A stretch of 64,000 nucleotides of DNA from Emmonsiellopsis sp. PD_33 (Eukaryota; Ascomycota; Eurotiomycetes; Onygenales; Ajellomycetaceae). Position 1 is the first letter of the stretch. Every line of letters begins with the position of its first letter. Positions 1 through 11,143 of this stretch are shown here, in pieces. The notes beneath the pieces were generated by a model. The model was not told the DNA's origin and did not search any database. It was given only the letters and a program-made list of their open reading frames with translations. The stretch is taken from contig JANTQF010000003.1 of the NCBI GenBank assembly GCA_032988165.1, forward strand, positions 1 through 64,000, given 5' to 3'. Both the position numbers and the translations under genes were made by a program.

Positions 1-46
1 CCCCCACCCCCCGCCCCCAACTCCCCCCGAGATTTTTGGTGGGGTG

Positions 47-71
47 CACGTGACATCACGTGAGGTCACGT
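47..71. promoter_or_regulatory. CACGTG (E-box/Cbf1-type) cluster
   Basis: Two CACGTG palindromes (47-52 and 57-62) and a third half-related GTCACGT (65-71) lie 70-90 bp before the first ATG of the SelW-like gene. The second copy reads ATCACGTG, the form bound by Cbf1/CpcA-class bHLH factors in fungi. The sites are seen directly; a regulatory role is inferred. Confidence 0.45.
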
Positions 72-139
72 TACCGTGTTTTCTGCTCGATATTTTCCCA
101 TGTTTCCATAATTAAAGAGAGAGATATTCTTTAAAAAAA

Positions 140-1139
140 ATGGCTGCCCCCCAACCCACCCAACAAAACCCCGCCGCCACCACCACCCCCGCCAAAGACG
201 ATGACAATGCACAGTCCGCAATCCCGCTGGTGGGGGGAACTGAGGCCCCTGTTCATCTGCCGCGGGTGATGATAAAATATTGCACGCAGTGTAAATGGTT
301 GCTGAGGGCTGCATATGTACGTCCCATCGCCCTGGTTTTGAGCAGATGGATGTTGTTTCAAAAGTTCACCTTGCACCTGCACACCCATGGAAATGGGACA
401 GTACTATATATGCTAGCATATATACACATGAGTTTTCTTTAATTACTTATTAAACTGATCTACCATCTATTCCGAACTTGTCCTCGATCAAATCGCCTAT
501 CAAATCGCACCCCCTTTCCAAAACCCCCCAGCCAATCCCCACTCTATTACCCCCCCCCTTTCCAACCCCTCCCCGCCCCCTCAGCAATCAATCCCACCTC
601 CTCCTCAAAAAACCCAAGCTAACCAAACCCAACCCCCAGTTCGCCCAAGAACTCCTCTCGACCTTCTCAACCACCCTCGGCGAAGTCTCGCTAATCCCCA
701 CGACCGGCGGCATCTTCACCATCACCATCTTGCACAGCTCGAACGTCGACTTCTCCATGCAGGAGACTGTGCTGTGGGATCGAAAGACGGAGGGCGGGTT
801 TCCTGGTATGTTTTTTTCTTTTTCTTTCTCTTTCTTTTCTTCTTCTTTCTATTTGGCCGTTTGATTGGAATTATGGTGTTGCTATCTACGCTACGCTACG
901 CCTTGTCCGCGGGAACTATGTCCTTGTCCTCTTCTTATTTTATTTTTTTGTTATTAGAGACGAAACAATTGAAATCGCTCGTGCGGAATGTTGTTGATCC
1001 GTCGAGGGATCTGGGACATGTTGATCGGGCGCTTGCGAAGAAGAAGGAGGAGGAGGAGGAGAGGGAGGGGATGACGAGGGAGGATAGCGGTGCTGCTCCT
1101 GCGCCTGCGGTTGAGAAGGGATGTAAGGATTGTGAGTAA
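140..1139 (+). CDS. SelW/SelT/SelH (Rdx) family thioredoxin-like protein, Cys form
   Basis: Three exons: 140-316, 640-805 and 958-1139, giving 174 aa with frame kept across both introns (TAT|GTACGT...CCCAG|TTC and CCTG|GTATGT...TTAG|AGA). The ATG follows a run of A's, a good fungal start context. Residues 1-45 are a low-complexity Pro/Thr/Asp leader. The redox motif CTQC sits at residues 48-51 in the context KYCTQCKWLLRAAY, followed by FAQELLSTF, then the family's C-terminal signature GGFPETKQLK...VRNVVDP and DLGHVDR. The tail is Lys/Glu-rich. The family's selenocysteine position is Cys here, as expected in fungi, which lack the Sec machinery. Rdx proteins have a thioredoxin fold and are thought to act in thiol redox control; the substrate is unknown. 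The first intron (323 bp) is long for this organism and very C-rich. Confidence 0.88.
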
Positions 1140-2504
1140 TGAGTAGATATAGGGAGTAGAGGATCAGGGGAGCAGGCGGGTGGGTAGATGGATTGTTGGA
1201 AATATAGTTATATGATGAATGAATAACAGATATCTTTTTTTTTTCCTTGTAAATTTGGGGTCATTGGATTTTCTTTGGGGGTTTTCATATGTTGTTCAGT
1301 GTAGTTTATGAATTAGTTAGTTAGTTGCGCAGATATATCTCCGCTGGGCGAGCGGGGGGAGGGGTGGATTGGTGGGCTTAGCAGTTGGTTACTGTTTCTA
1401 CTCTCTCTTTTACATTCTGCATGTAACTATCTATGAATGGAAAGCCTGGATAATTAATAGCATATCTACTATGTTTTATTGCTTGTGCATCGTGATACCT
1501 GATACGGGCTTGATAGGAGAATATCAAAAGGAAATAATAGCCTGAAAACTGCACATGCACACACACTCTCACAGATCTCAAAAGTTTTGAAAGCCATTGG
1601 AACCCATGTTTGATGACCATAGCAGTAAACAAAGGCAAAAAAAAAAACCCAGTAAGAAGCAGAGAGGATAAATAATAATAATATAGAAATATATATGTAA
1701 TAGAAGAACTAAAGAACCAAAAACAAACCAAACATATGCCATGACTCATGATGGTATAAAAAGAAATAGATGCAAGAAGGGAGAGTGAAATGAGTATAAA
1801 CAAAAAGATAAAAACCAAAAAAAAAAAAAAAAAATCACACCACTAAATGTTAGCCGTCAATCGCCAAACATTTCGCTAAATAAAAATAGAAAGGAAAAAA
1901 AGGGGGATATGGGAGAGATAAAAGAATACTGCTCATGCCCCAGTTAGTAGTAATAAACAAAGCCAACCCTCCCATATTCAAAAGGGGTAAAGTAAATGAC
2001 ACAGATATGCTAGAATGCGGGAGATATTCAGGAAATAAAGTAATGAAAGAAAATAAACCAACAAGGGGTATGGTATGGGATTTATGATATGATCTTTCCG
2101 GACTTTCATTCCATTTACCCGCTCGCCCAGGACCGATTCCGCCACCCAGCAAACCCATCACCACTATCCATCTTACCCACACCGTTTCCGTTGCCGTTCT
2201 CCCACCAGTTGCCCACCAAAAAAACAAACCATTAGAAGGTGAAAAGAAAGACGTAACCGTAGAGAACTCCGTCTCCCGCCAAAGAATCCTGGAATGGAAA
2301 GAAATAAAGGAAAGCCGATTTTTGAGTTTATGGGAACATTCGATATATGCTGGCAGACATGGCAAAACCGTGGCGTTTTGTAACAAAAAAGAGTTGGACA
2401 TGATATACGTTTGATGGTTGGGATCAAGGGTATGAAATGTTTTGTTCGAGTTTCTCCCCTATAGATGTAAGAAGGTAAAAGAATTATATTCTAAAGAAGA
2501 TTTT
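1140..2504. other. Intergenic region between convergent genes
   Basis: This stretch separates the 3' ends of the SelW-like gene and the phosphodiesterase gene. It contains an A18 run near 1817-1834 and other A/T-rich simple sequence, as expected for two facing 3' UTRs. The open frames on the minus strand are low-complexity Phe/Ser/Leu translations with no recognisable motif. I see no gene here. Confidence 0.6.
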
Positions 2505-5500
2505 TTAAAGGTCATCAGTCGCGTTCGTGGGTGGTGATTGCCGATTTCGCCGCCAGAATGCAAGACGTAGCCGGCTTCTTCGCCGTGGGACAGTCCGGTT
2601 GGTATTGCCATTGCCGCCGTTATGAGGAGGGTACTGGGAGTCGGGGTTCGAGGAATGTGAGCTGCTGGTGGGGTGGTAGTTGCTGGCGGAGTTTGAGGAG
2701 GTGGGACTCGTGATGCTGAAACCGTTACTCTGGCCGTTACCGAAACTTTTGTCGATGAGCGCGGCCATAAAATGTGGCGATTTATCATCTGCGCCATTGG
2801 GGCGGGAAGGGGTATGGCGGTCCGAATCGGCCGGCATAGCCACCGGAGTTGCACGACTACTGCCTCCAGCATCATTGTCAGCAACACTTCCGGAGCAGCT
2901 GCTCGGAAGACGGCTTCCGGGATTCCGGTCGAACGTGCGGCGCGAGGCGTCATTTTCGTCATTGCTGCTCTCGACACTGATGAAGCTGCTTGCTTGCGTG
3001 GTAGAGGAGATCGGAGTCATCACCGTGTTGTTCGTATAGGTGCTTGTGCTTTGAGTTCGCGTCCCACTCGTGCTTTCACTCTGGCGATTTACTGCGGTTA
3101 TGGTTGACGCGCGCCCCGATGATCGCTGGAATTGACGATGACCTTGTGACCTCCGGGTACCCCCGTTGCACAACGAACTGGCAGACTCTTGGTTGTCTTC
3201 AGCACCTGCATCTTGCCCCGTAGAGATAGTAAGTGGTGATATTGAGGGTGGGATGCTGCTCGCAGGGCAATCATGCTCATTTTCAAGGCTCTCGTCTATT
3301 CCGCGGTGCATCTCCTTATCCAACTGTATTTGGGAGAGGGCTGGAGGGCATGTCCACGTAGCCGGTGGCGTCCTTTCATGATTAGCGGTGGACATAGGCG
3401 GCGGGCTCTCAGGAACCTTTAATGGCAACTGTGATGGGGGAGGGATGCTGGCTTCGGCCGACACTTCGTGCGTCGTTTTCCCTTGGGAGGCGCGGTTGAT
3501 CAGTTCACGCCAGATCGATTTGTTCCGCCTTATCTCGGCCGAGGTGAAAGTCAATTCGGGAATGATATCTGATATCCCATCAAAAAGGGGCAACGCAAAT
3601 ATCTTCATAAAACTGATTTGACCATTGGCGAGTTTTGTAAGGTTGCCCAGCTCGGGAGGGCCACCAAAGAGTGCTGTTTCCATCCCAATATCATTCTCCA
3701 TTTCCCCTTGATGCGCAAATTCCTGCTGGAGAATGTTCGTCCACCGTTCCGCGATAGTCCACGGACGAGCCTAAGAAACATGAAAACCATTAGCTCAGGG
3801 ATATTAAAATAGGGATCGGAACAGGGTTACGTACCACATTGCTAATATCGGCACACTTTATCAGCAACCCGCAGAGCAATGCCCGGTATGTATCTACCTC
3901 CTGATCTTTCCACCCTTCTACACTGTTTGTTTGGTGATATTTCTCCTGAAGCTGACCCAAGGATTCCATAAATTTGTGGTGAACGCCCATATCAGTAGCA
4001 AGGATAGAGCTGATCATCAACTTGCGTAGCTTCGTATCCGTAAAAACCACATGCCAATGGCATCGTAGAATTTGGGAAAATGCTGCGCAATGGAAAGCTT
4101 CTAGGACGGAATTGTCATTGTATAATTGGGCGAGGGGAGCGTTTAGTTTCACGAGAAAGATATTATTGACACCCGGATGGCCAACGTCGTGCCCGATTGC
4201 TGTTATAAGCAACGTCAAGGCGTTAAAGGGTGTCAATAGCGATGCGATTGGACTTTTTGTGGTAGGAATTTCGGTTCCATGGGGATAGGGAGGCAAAGCG
4301 GCGATGCTAACGAGAAAGTGGAAGGTCGATTGGAGGACATCAATAGCGTGGCGAAAGTTATGGTAAAGGACGAAGGAGTTATAGGCCGAACGAGTGGCAA
4401 GTAGAAAAGCATGAAGTTCCTCTGCACATAAAGGGTTAATCTATGCGATATCAGTTGCATTGAGGACAAAGGACAACATCAACATACCTGTGGAGATGCG
4501 CCAAGGTTCCAACTCTGGCAACTGCAAAGCATGCTCCAACATGACGCATGCGGCATGTATAAGTTCGTCTTCAGAGAAATCATGGGCTGAAAAGTCCCAT
4601 TTGCCAATTTCAGACTCGACATGGCGTCTGCGGTCGTGAAGGATGTAAAGCTCGCGCATTTGACTGTCTTCGACCTCTTCTTCAGGGTTACATATCCGTC
4701 TCATCAGTTTGGACACCCTAGAAATACCCATTAGTATCACGCCCTAAATCGAATTGTTGCACAAGCTATTACGGTGAGGATACTAACATAGCTTCCCGCA
4801 AGTATGCGTAAGGTTGTTGGTCACTCGCACCGACCCATGATTGCTTCCTGAGTTTTCGAGCGCTCAAAACCCGTGATCGTTCTTTCTGTGCCGTTTTATG
4901 GGCCCGGTACGCATGAATGGAAAGGCCTTTAATCCTCGACGCATCTAGTGGGGTTGTAAGAACTTCGAGAGCGCCGGCATCTAAGCAACGAGAGACAGTT
5001 TTCTCAATTGGCTCGAGTGTAGATTCACTGGCGGCTTCCGCGACGTTTGGTTCTCCACTATCATCGTGTTTTGGGGACCGTAGTATGGCCACCGGAAGGA
5101 CGGTGTGTGGTCCATCTTGACTTTGCAAATCCGACGGGAACGATGCAAGAAATTGTAACGAGCAAAACTTTTCGCATTCGGGCTGCGACATCGATGGCGC
5201 TTCCGATGCTTGACTTATTTGCTCCGAGGAACTCGACCCGTCAATAGCGACGAGAGCGAATATAGGGTTACAGGTAGTTCGGGATAGTTCACAGAGCTCG
5301 GCTAATTGGCTGATAAATGATTTTCTGGTGTTACAAAGGTAGACTAGAGAGAGATGAGCTTGTTAGTCAAGGTGCTCGAGGCTCACGGTCGGTTTCACGA
5401 TGATGGAATCCACCGTAAACCACTCTAACTTGGCAAAACGGGAGAATTAACAAAGTACCTTTCTTCAAGATATCAAGAAATAACTGGACATTGTGGCAAA

Positions 5501-5615
5501 GGTCGGAAGGTTCGTCAAGGGTTGGGAGTTGCGACGTGATAGCATCTTTCTCTATCCACCGTTCCTCCCTCACACGGTCGTCCAGATATACAGCATAACA
5601 TTCTGAGGAGTCCAT
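2505..5615 (-). CDS. pdeB: Class I 3',5'-cyclic-nucleotide phosphodiesterase (PdeB/Pde2 type) with pseudo-receiver N-terminus
   Basis: Five exons on the minus strand: 5615-5459, 5343-4788, 4717-4488, 4421-3835 and 3770-2505, giving 931 aa. All four introns (64-115 bp) are GT-AG and phase-consistent; one has a perfect TACTAAT branch site. The catalytic domain spans about residues 240-590. It carries the PDE signature YHNFRHA (334-340), the metal-binding HD in IGHDVGHPG (392-393) and the last metal Asp in ADISNV (505-510), followed by RPWTIAERW and the nucleotide-pocket region. It should hydrolyse cAMP and damp PKA signalling. Residues about 50-200 resemble a two-component receiver, with LVAID, LPVAILRS and DAGALEVLTTPLD, but the conserved Lys-Pro is Thr-Pro. 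Residues from about 600 to the end are a Ser/Pro/Asn-rich tail ending in basic RRRSRLRLAFWRR. The pdeB symbol is by family resemblance. Confidence 0.9.
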
Positions 5616-6928
5616 GGTGGGATTGGATATGGGCTCAATGCGAAAAAGGGGGTTGTCGTCAATGGAAATTTGTAGAAGGAAATAAGAGCAACCTGGTGGG
5701 AAAATATGGTGATTTGTTCATACAGGTGAAGGAAAAGTCGTTGCGCGTTGGGCTTTATGAACTGGGAGGATGGGCCGTCAAGTTCGAAAGGCCAGTTTGG
5801 CGATCGATTGTGGTAGGTCTGGCGCGTAAGGGACTGGGTTCACTTGGGGCTGGACCAATTCCGCGATGGTGCAGTGACGTATCCAGAGATGCCCGTGACG
5901 TTTTTACTTTATATCCACGTTCTGGCTTTCCAATCTCTGGGAAAATTCGAGGGAATATGTGCACAGAAGTAAACACCACAGACAAAAGTATAGGTTTTCC
6001 AGTCGACGCAGGTTGCAGGACCAGCAAAACAAGGGGAAATACTGTATGCCCTTTCAATCCTGCACGGAGTAGAATAGAGTGGACTGGGGAAACTGGAGCC
6101 TGTGGTCTTGCGCAAGTCCCTTGACAATGATCGTTGCAAAACTCCGTCGCCGAGGAAGTGGTATGTTTTCTTCTGCCAAACACCACTTCTCCGCTCCCAA
6201 TCTTTTTTTCTCTTCTTGGTCTCTTTCTCTAATATCTCAACCTTCCCCTTGTCTTTCTATATGCCTCTCGTTCTTCAACCGGGAAGTGCAATATTGGTGG
6301 TATTAAAGGGAATCCAGCGGCGCCAGCGTCGCCCGCAAATGAATCGAATGGATATGCGCAACATTCGGCATCCGCTTTGGGACCATAAAAAGAAACCACC
6401 CCCAGGCGAATATAGCTGAATTGGAAGTGTAGCAAAGGTCAATCAATCAACGAAGCCCAGAAAGTAGCCAGCGCTCTTAAGCAGCGGGTGGGGACTACCC
6501 TGCTACAGCAACATCGCGACAATGGAGGTACTCGAGATGGGAATGGAAGAGAACGAGTCACAACCACAGCATCAAGGGGTGTCAGACTTCGGAGGATGCG
6601 GCTGCGACTGCGGGAAACGGGGGCGACGAGCGATTTAGGCGGATTGGAGCCAAATGGTAGGCGTTGAAGGCGGCGTGAGAGGGCGGATCGGAGGATATAT
6701 TCAAATATGACTGTTGGGAGCGTATCCACGGAGATCGGTATACGGAGAATCCCCTGCACTGGTGGGTGTTGAGAGCCCCCCTGTTGGAGATATCGAAGTG
6801 ACAATGCGCTGCGGGCTCCCGCTTCGGGGTATGGAAGGGCGGTGCGAATGCGGCAAAAGCGAGGAGGGAGAGGGAAGAGGCGGCGAAGGCAATGACAGGC
6901 AGTAGGGAAGCACTGCAAGATGCGAGGC

Positions 6929-6953
6929 GATGGGATGGGATGGGATGGGATGG
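6929..6953. repeat. (GGGAT)n microsatellite
   Basis: About four to five copies of TGGGA/GGGAT in tandem, followed by G/T-rich simple sequence. It is a simple repeat with no clear role. Confidence 0.85.
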
Positions 6954-7111
6954 CGGGTGGAGAGAGGTGGTGATGATAGTGGTGGTGGTGTGTGGTGAGC
7001 GAGGGAATGGAATGGATGGATGGGTGTGGAGTGGAGATGTGTGTGAGGACTGACCACCTTCCAGTCTTCCAGAAGCAAAAAAGGTTCGCTCCAAACCTGG
7101 GGACCGCGTTT

Positions 7112-7134
7112 CCGTACCGTACCGTATCGTACCG
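7112..7134. repeat. CCGTA tandem repeat
   Basis: Four consecutive 5-bp units CCGTA, CCGTA, CCGTA, TCGTA followed by CCG. It is a short tandem repeat in the upstream region. Confidence 0.8.
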
Positions 7135-7367
7135 CCCTGCCCTTACCGCGCTAGTCCCCAAATTCCATGCCAAGGCCGCCCGGTCAGCCACTCACAGCCG
7201 CAGAATCCGCCCAGGCTGGTGGCCAGCCGTAAATTACACCCTGTACTGCTGTACTGCCTGTACTGGCCATAGATTGCGTGTATTATCTTGGCGATCGGGG
7301 TCGGAATGCTTGCTTGACGCCGACGGATATTCAGTGTATTGTATCTAAATGGGGAGTACATGGAGAT

Positions 7368-8055
7368 TTATTCTGATCTATGTGCTGATTCTGTGGCTGC
7401 TCCTGAGCTGTCGTCTGTGTCGGCTGAGTTGCCACGTTGGGATCGCAGCCGCCACTTCTTCTGGAAGCCTTCGATCTGATCAACCAGCACATCCCTGCGA
7501 TAGTTGACCTTGGTTGGGCCTGTCAGCTCATCAACAATATCAAAATCCCGCAAAGATGCACCTCCACCCTCGCTGCGTGCATTTCCATGCAACATCGTTA
7601 TTAACTGTTCCTCGATGCAGAGAGCGCTCTGGGGCATGTTTTGCAACAACAAACCCTAGAGGGCATGGACTCTGCTAGTTGAGCCCTATGAACCAGTGTA
7701 TCCGAGGGGCTAGAGGAGGAAATGGCCAATCGGCCTTGGGATCTTGGAGCCTCTAAAACCCTGTCGACAGTCTCTTTGTTCACAGGCTCCACGTGTTGGG
7801 AGGTGAGCATGACCAATATTGCTAGAGACCTCGTTCATGACCTGCCCTGAGGATGCTGCCTGGACATAGGTGATGAGAAAGAGACAGAATCGACAAAAAG
7901 AAAGGGCAGACAATTTTATTGGATAAGGCGCCAGCAGCCTGGAGAACATATTTCTGCTGAAGAACAAGCATCAGCTTGCCTGGGGCTGGCCAGGTCTGTG
8001 GGCTGGCCGGGAGTATTTTCAGATCGAACATGGAGAAGGCAGCGTTGACACGCAT
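7368..8055 (-). pseudogene. Possible remnant of an unidentified gene
   Basis: Three minus-strand stretches look coding-like but sit in different frames. One at 7656-7816 reads TSQHVEPVNKETVDRVLEA. One at 7368-7652 reads IVDELTGPTKVNYRRDVLVD with an acidic/polar C-terminus. A pyrimidine-rich acceptor-like tract ending in CAG lies near 7862-7905, and another TAG acceptor sits just before 7656. I could not join them into one unbroken model with a convincing start, and I do not recognise the family. Either the gene has small exons I cannot resolve, or it is a decayed copy. Confidence 0.22.
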
Positions 8056-11000
8056 CCATGATAAAATCGAATATCACGAGGCAGCTTGCTCACAGCCATC
8101 AATGTCAACCGAGGCGACGGCAGACGTTTTCTGACACACAGATTCTCTGCACAGCCATGTTGGGGTGGTAAAACCCTCGCTCGTAATTTATCATGGGAGT
8201 ATATCCGTACCCTGTCGATGTCAACGCTCGATTCTTCGGCTGGGTTTCCTGGGCAGGGTTTGTCCTAGCCTTGCAAGATGCCAGAAAGACAACCAGATGC
8301 ACTTGACCAAGATCAGACGACAACGACAAAAATAAATCTGTCTGCCCAATACCCAAGACTTTCATATGCTGGCATTTTAATTTTGGGTTGTGCTACAACT
8401 AATCAGGTACAGAACGTGGACAGGCCGACAAATCGTGGATGTGGAGCGGGCTTACTTGAAACTCCAGACGGCAGGGATGCTCGTATTTTCTCCCCGGCTC
8501 CCGCGCTTCCATCATCCTTCTAGAAGGTTGTTCCTTGGCACATTGATCAGCAAATTTCCAGAATGCATTCTTTTGTCCCATTTTTCTTCTTTTCGAAGTT
8601 CCAACCCCAGCCGGCTGGTCTTGGTTCCTGTTCACTCAACCCAGACCACACCATACCCAACCAACCCTAGCCAGCAAGCCAAACCCGCCAGCCAGCCCAG
8701 ACTCGAGCGGCCCCTCCAGGTCATATCCATGTATCAACGAGTCAACGCTGATAACACGATGTGGCGATCGTGGTATCTCGAAGGCTGAAGCCTGAAGCCC
8801 ACACGACGCGGCGTTATCCACAACGCTGGCGTTCATCGGGATCGCCAATTTTCGCCACCGCACCCCTATTTTTCATCTTCAATACCTGCATCGATTAAAA
8901 TAAAGCAACAAAAAGGGGAGCGGAGAACCAACGGCCGTAAGGAAATTGATCGGCTCGTCAAACCTGGGGAAAGAGCCAACACTTGGCCCAGCGGCAGACC
9001 CTCTGGCTCTTGGCACAGATTACAAACGAATCCTGGCCCATGGCCGGCCGTGAGCCCAGCCAGTCTGCTGGAGATGCTGGGAGTTTAGGCCAGTTCCTTT
9101 GGCGGTTCAGGTTGTTAACGATGAGGATAAAATAAATGAGGTGGGGTAAGGCAGCGGCGTGGCTCTGGCGGTATTTTTGATATGGGGCAGTATGGTATGA
9201 TACATACAATACGGTCCTTCTCGAAGTTACTAGGCCCAAGCCACAGCGAAGAAAACGCCAATTTCTCGCTCTGTTGCAGCAGAACCTTGGAAAGAGAGTT
9301 GAATGTCTCGATGCGGAAAGTCTACGATAACAAAACAGGAAATAAAATGGCGTCCCACGTGGATACATCAGATGCCCAGACGGACAGACATCAGACATGG
9401 GGACATAAAAATACAGGGACCTGGTCAAGACTCAAGAGGGGAAGCTGATCAGCTCGAACCAAAAGGAACACGTATGGAACCCCCATCGAAGGCGCCATGT
9501 TTCTGCCAACAAAGGGGACGAAGCCCCGAAGAATTCCACCAATGCTGGGCGTCGCTAGGTCCTTGATTAGCCTGTTCGCGATCGCGCACCATGACTGGCC
9601 TGCGAATTTCGAATTTCTAGCTAATCATCTGCGCTTTCTTTCCCCTTCTCGCTGGGATACAGAGCTGATACACGGATTCTCCCATCGGTGCATCCATTCC
9701 GCAGTCTGCTGATTGGGCGTGGCTGGGATTGGAATGTCGGGCTTGGCTTCTGGGGTAGAATTACTGTATGTAATATTACTTTATTAGGCAAAAGAGAGGA
9801 TACATGATGTTGCACAGCAGATTTAAGAGCAGGAATCATCTGATTGATTCTGGTGGAAGACGGTTGGCTGGGTAGTTACTTCACCAACAAATTATACCGC
9901 CTGCTGTCTTTTTCTTGCTTTTCTTTTCCCTTGTGAATCCTCCTTCTTGTTGTTTGGGAAAAAATTGAGAATCGGCTCCTTACATACGGAGTACATGTAA
10001 CTACACAACTACATGTATGGAATCGCCGTTGATCCCGTTTGCCGACGATGCTGCATTGCAGCTAACAGGAGATGGAAAGGTGCCCCTCTGCAGGGAAGCG
10101 TTGATGCGCAAATATTCCCCAGTATGGAGACTCTGTATATACATATTGCCTGTTTCCATTCACCTATTCTGCAAGCTGGCCGGCTTTTCAAAGCATAATA
10201 AGCCAGCACATAGATTGCTTTGCTTCCCTCCACAAACAATACCTCTGCTCACCTTCCCTTCATCCCTGGATAGTACCGGTCCCTTGGGGCTGGTCCAGCA
10301 ATGATGGGCTAGCGCTAGGATCTGTTCTATGAACCCAATCACCTTTGATATCATGTCAATGTAATGGGGTGCTGTCTCATTCAAGAAAGAATATCTTGTG
10401 AAGGAATGGTTCAGCTTCACTGGCATATCTGGTAATTAATATGTATTTGTCGCATGAGGCAAATTGACCCCCCTTTTTTTCCATCACCCCCTACACTGCA
10501 GCCTTTATTCTGGGCAAGCAATTTGTACCCATTTAATGACCGAAGATGAGGTTAGTTTTCTCTAGGATATATTGATTGGATGGGATGGGCAGGTTGTGCA
10601 CTGCCTTGAACTTTGTTTTGCTCATACTATGGGTTCTTTTTACCCTCTTCTTATTACCTCTTTCCCTGGTTTTCTTCATTCTCACATTCTATTTAGGAAT
10701 ACTCAAATATCCTCCAAGACTAGAAAGTTTCTAAGGATGAAGGACAATCAGGTAGACAGTGGATTGGGAGAAGGTATAAACCGTGAAAGACGAATAGAGA
10801 CACCTGATATATTATACCTACCATTGAAGGCCAGAAGGATTTGTCCTCTAGGGATAGCCTAGAAATACTAACGGGACTGGCTCACAATGAAAAGAAAGAT
10901 GCTTCTAAGGTTCAACGTCATGGTTTTCATTATCAAGATATGTATTTATATAGTTACAGGATATTGAATGGAAAATCCGCAACGCTGCAATTAAAAGACA

Positions 11001-11143
11001 TGTCTGATAACTCGCAAAAAAAAAGGATATCATGGGAATCCATGCTCATTCCCACATGGAAACAACAGGAATAAACATGCCATTAACATGAGAGAAACCT
11101 CCACTCATTCCTCACCTCTTGCCCCAAGGTGCTGTAACGCCAA
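8056..11143. other. Intergenic region, no supported gene
   Basis: About 3 kb of mixed-composition DNA. Open frames of 60-155 codons occur on both strands but overlap each other, lack domain motifs and lack coherent splice sites. No tRNA A/B-box pair or other RNA gene could be recognised. The gap is long compared with the spacing further right. Confidence 0.45.

Larger units (their letters stand above)
5616..7367. other. Upstream region of the phosphodiesterase gene, no supported gene
   Basis: The region has promoter-like pyrimidine tracts (6190-6290), a (GGGAT)n tract (6929-6953), GTG/GAT-rich triplets (6965-7000), a CCGTA tandem (7112-7134) and TGTACTG repeats (7238-7262). The overlapping long frames on both strands at 5696-6190 and 6439-7191 translate to Ser/Pro/His low-complexity protein with no motif and no splice support. 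I see regulatory or neutral DNA only. Confidence 0.5.

Noticed and set aside
1378..2427. Minus-strand open frames of 80-183 codons after the SelW-like gene
   Set aside because: They overlap each other, translate A/T-rich 3' UTR-like DNA into Phe/Leu/Ser strings and show no motif or splice support.
2531..4288. Plus-strand frames inside the phosphodiesterase gene
   Set aside because: They are complements of its clearly coding exons.
5696..6186. Overlapping plus and minus frames of about 142 codons upstream of the phosphodiesterase
   Set aside because: Two opposite frames are open over the same bases, neither has a domain motif, and the area looks like promoter DNA.
6439..7191. A 250-codon minus-strand frame
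   Set aside because: It is low complexity (His, Pro and Ser runs from the GGGAT and GTG repeats) and two other minus frames are open over the same stretch, which shows base-composition bias rather than coding.
9440..9470. A GGTTCGAGC-like string on the minus strand resembling a tRNA B box
   Set aside because: No matching A box, acceptor stem or anticodon arm could be laid out around it.
8105..9566. Several 60-156 codon frames
   Set aside because: They have no motif, no consistent exon structure and no support beyond being open.
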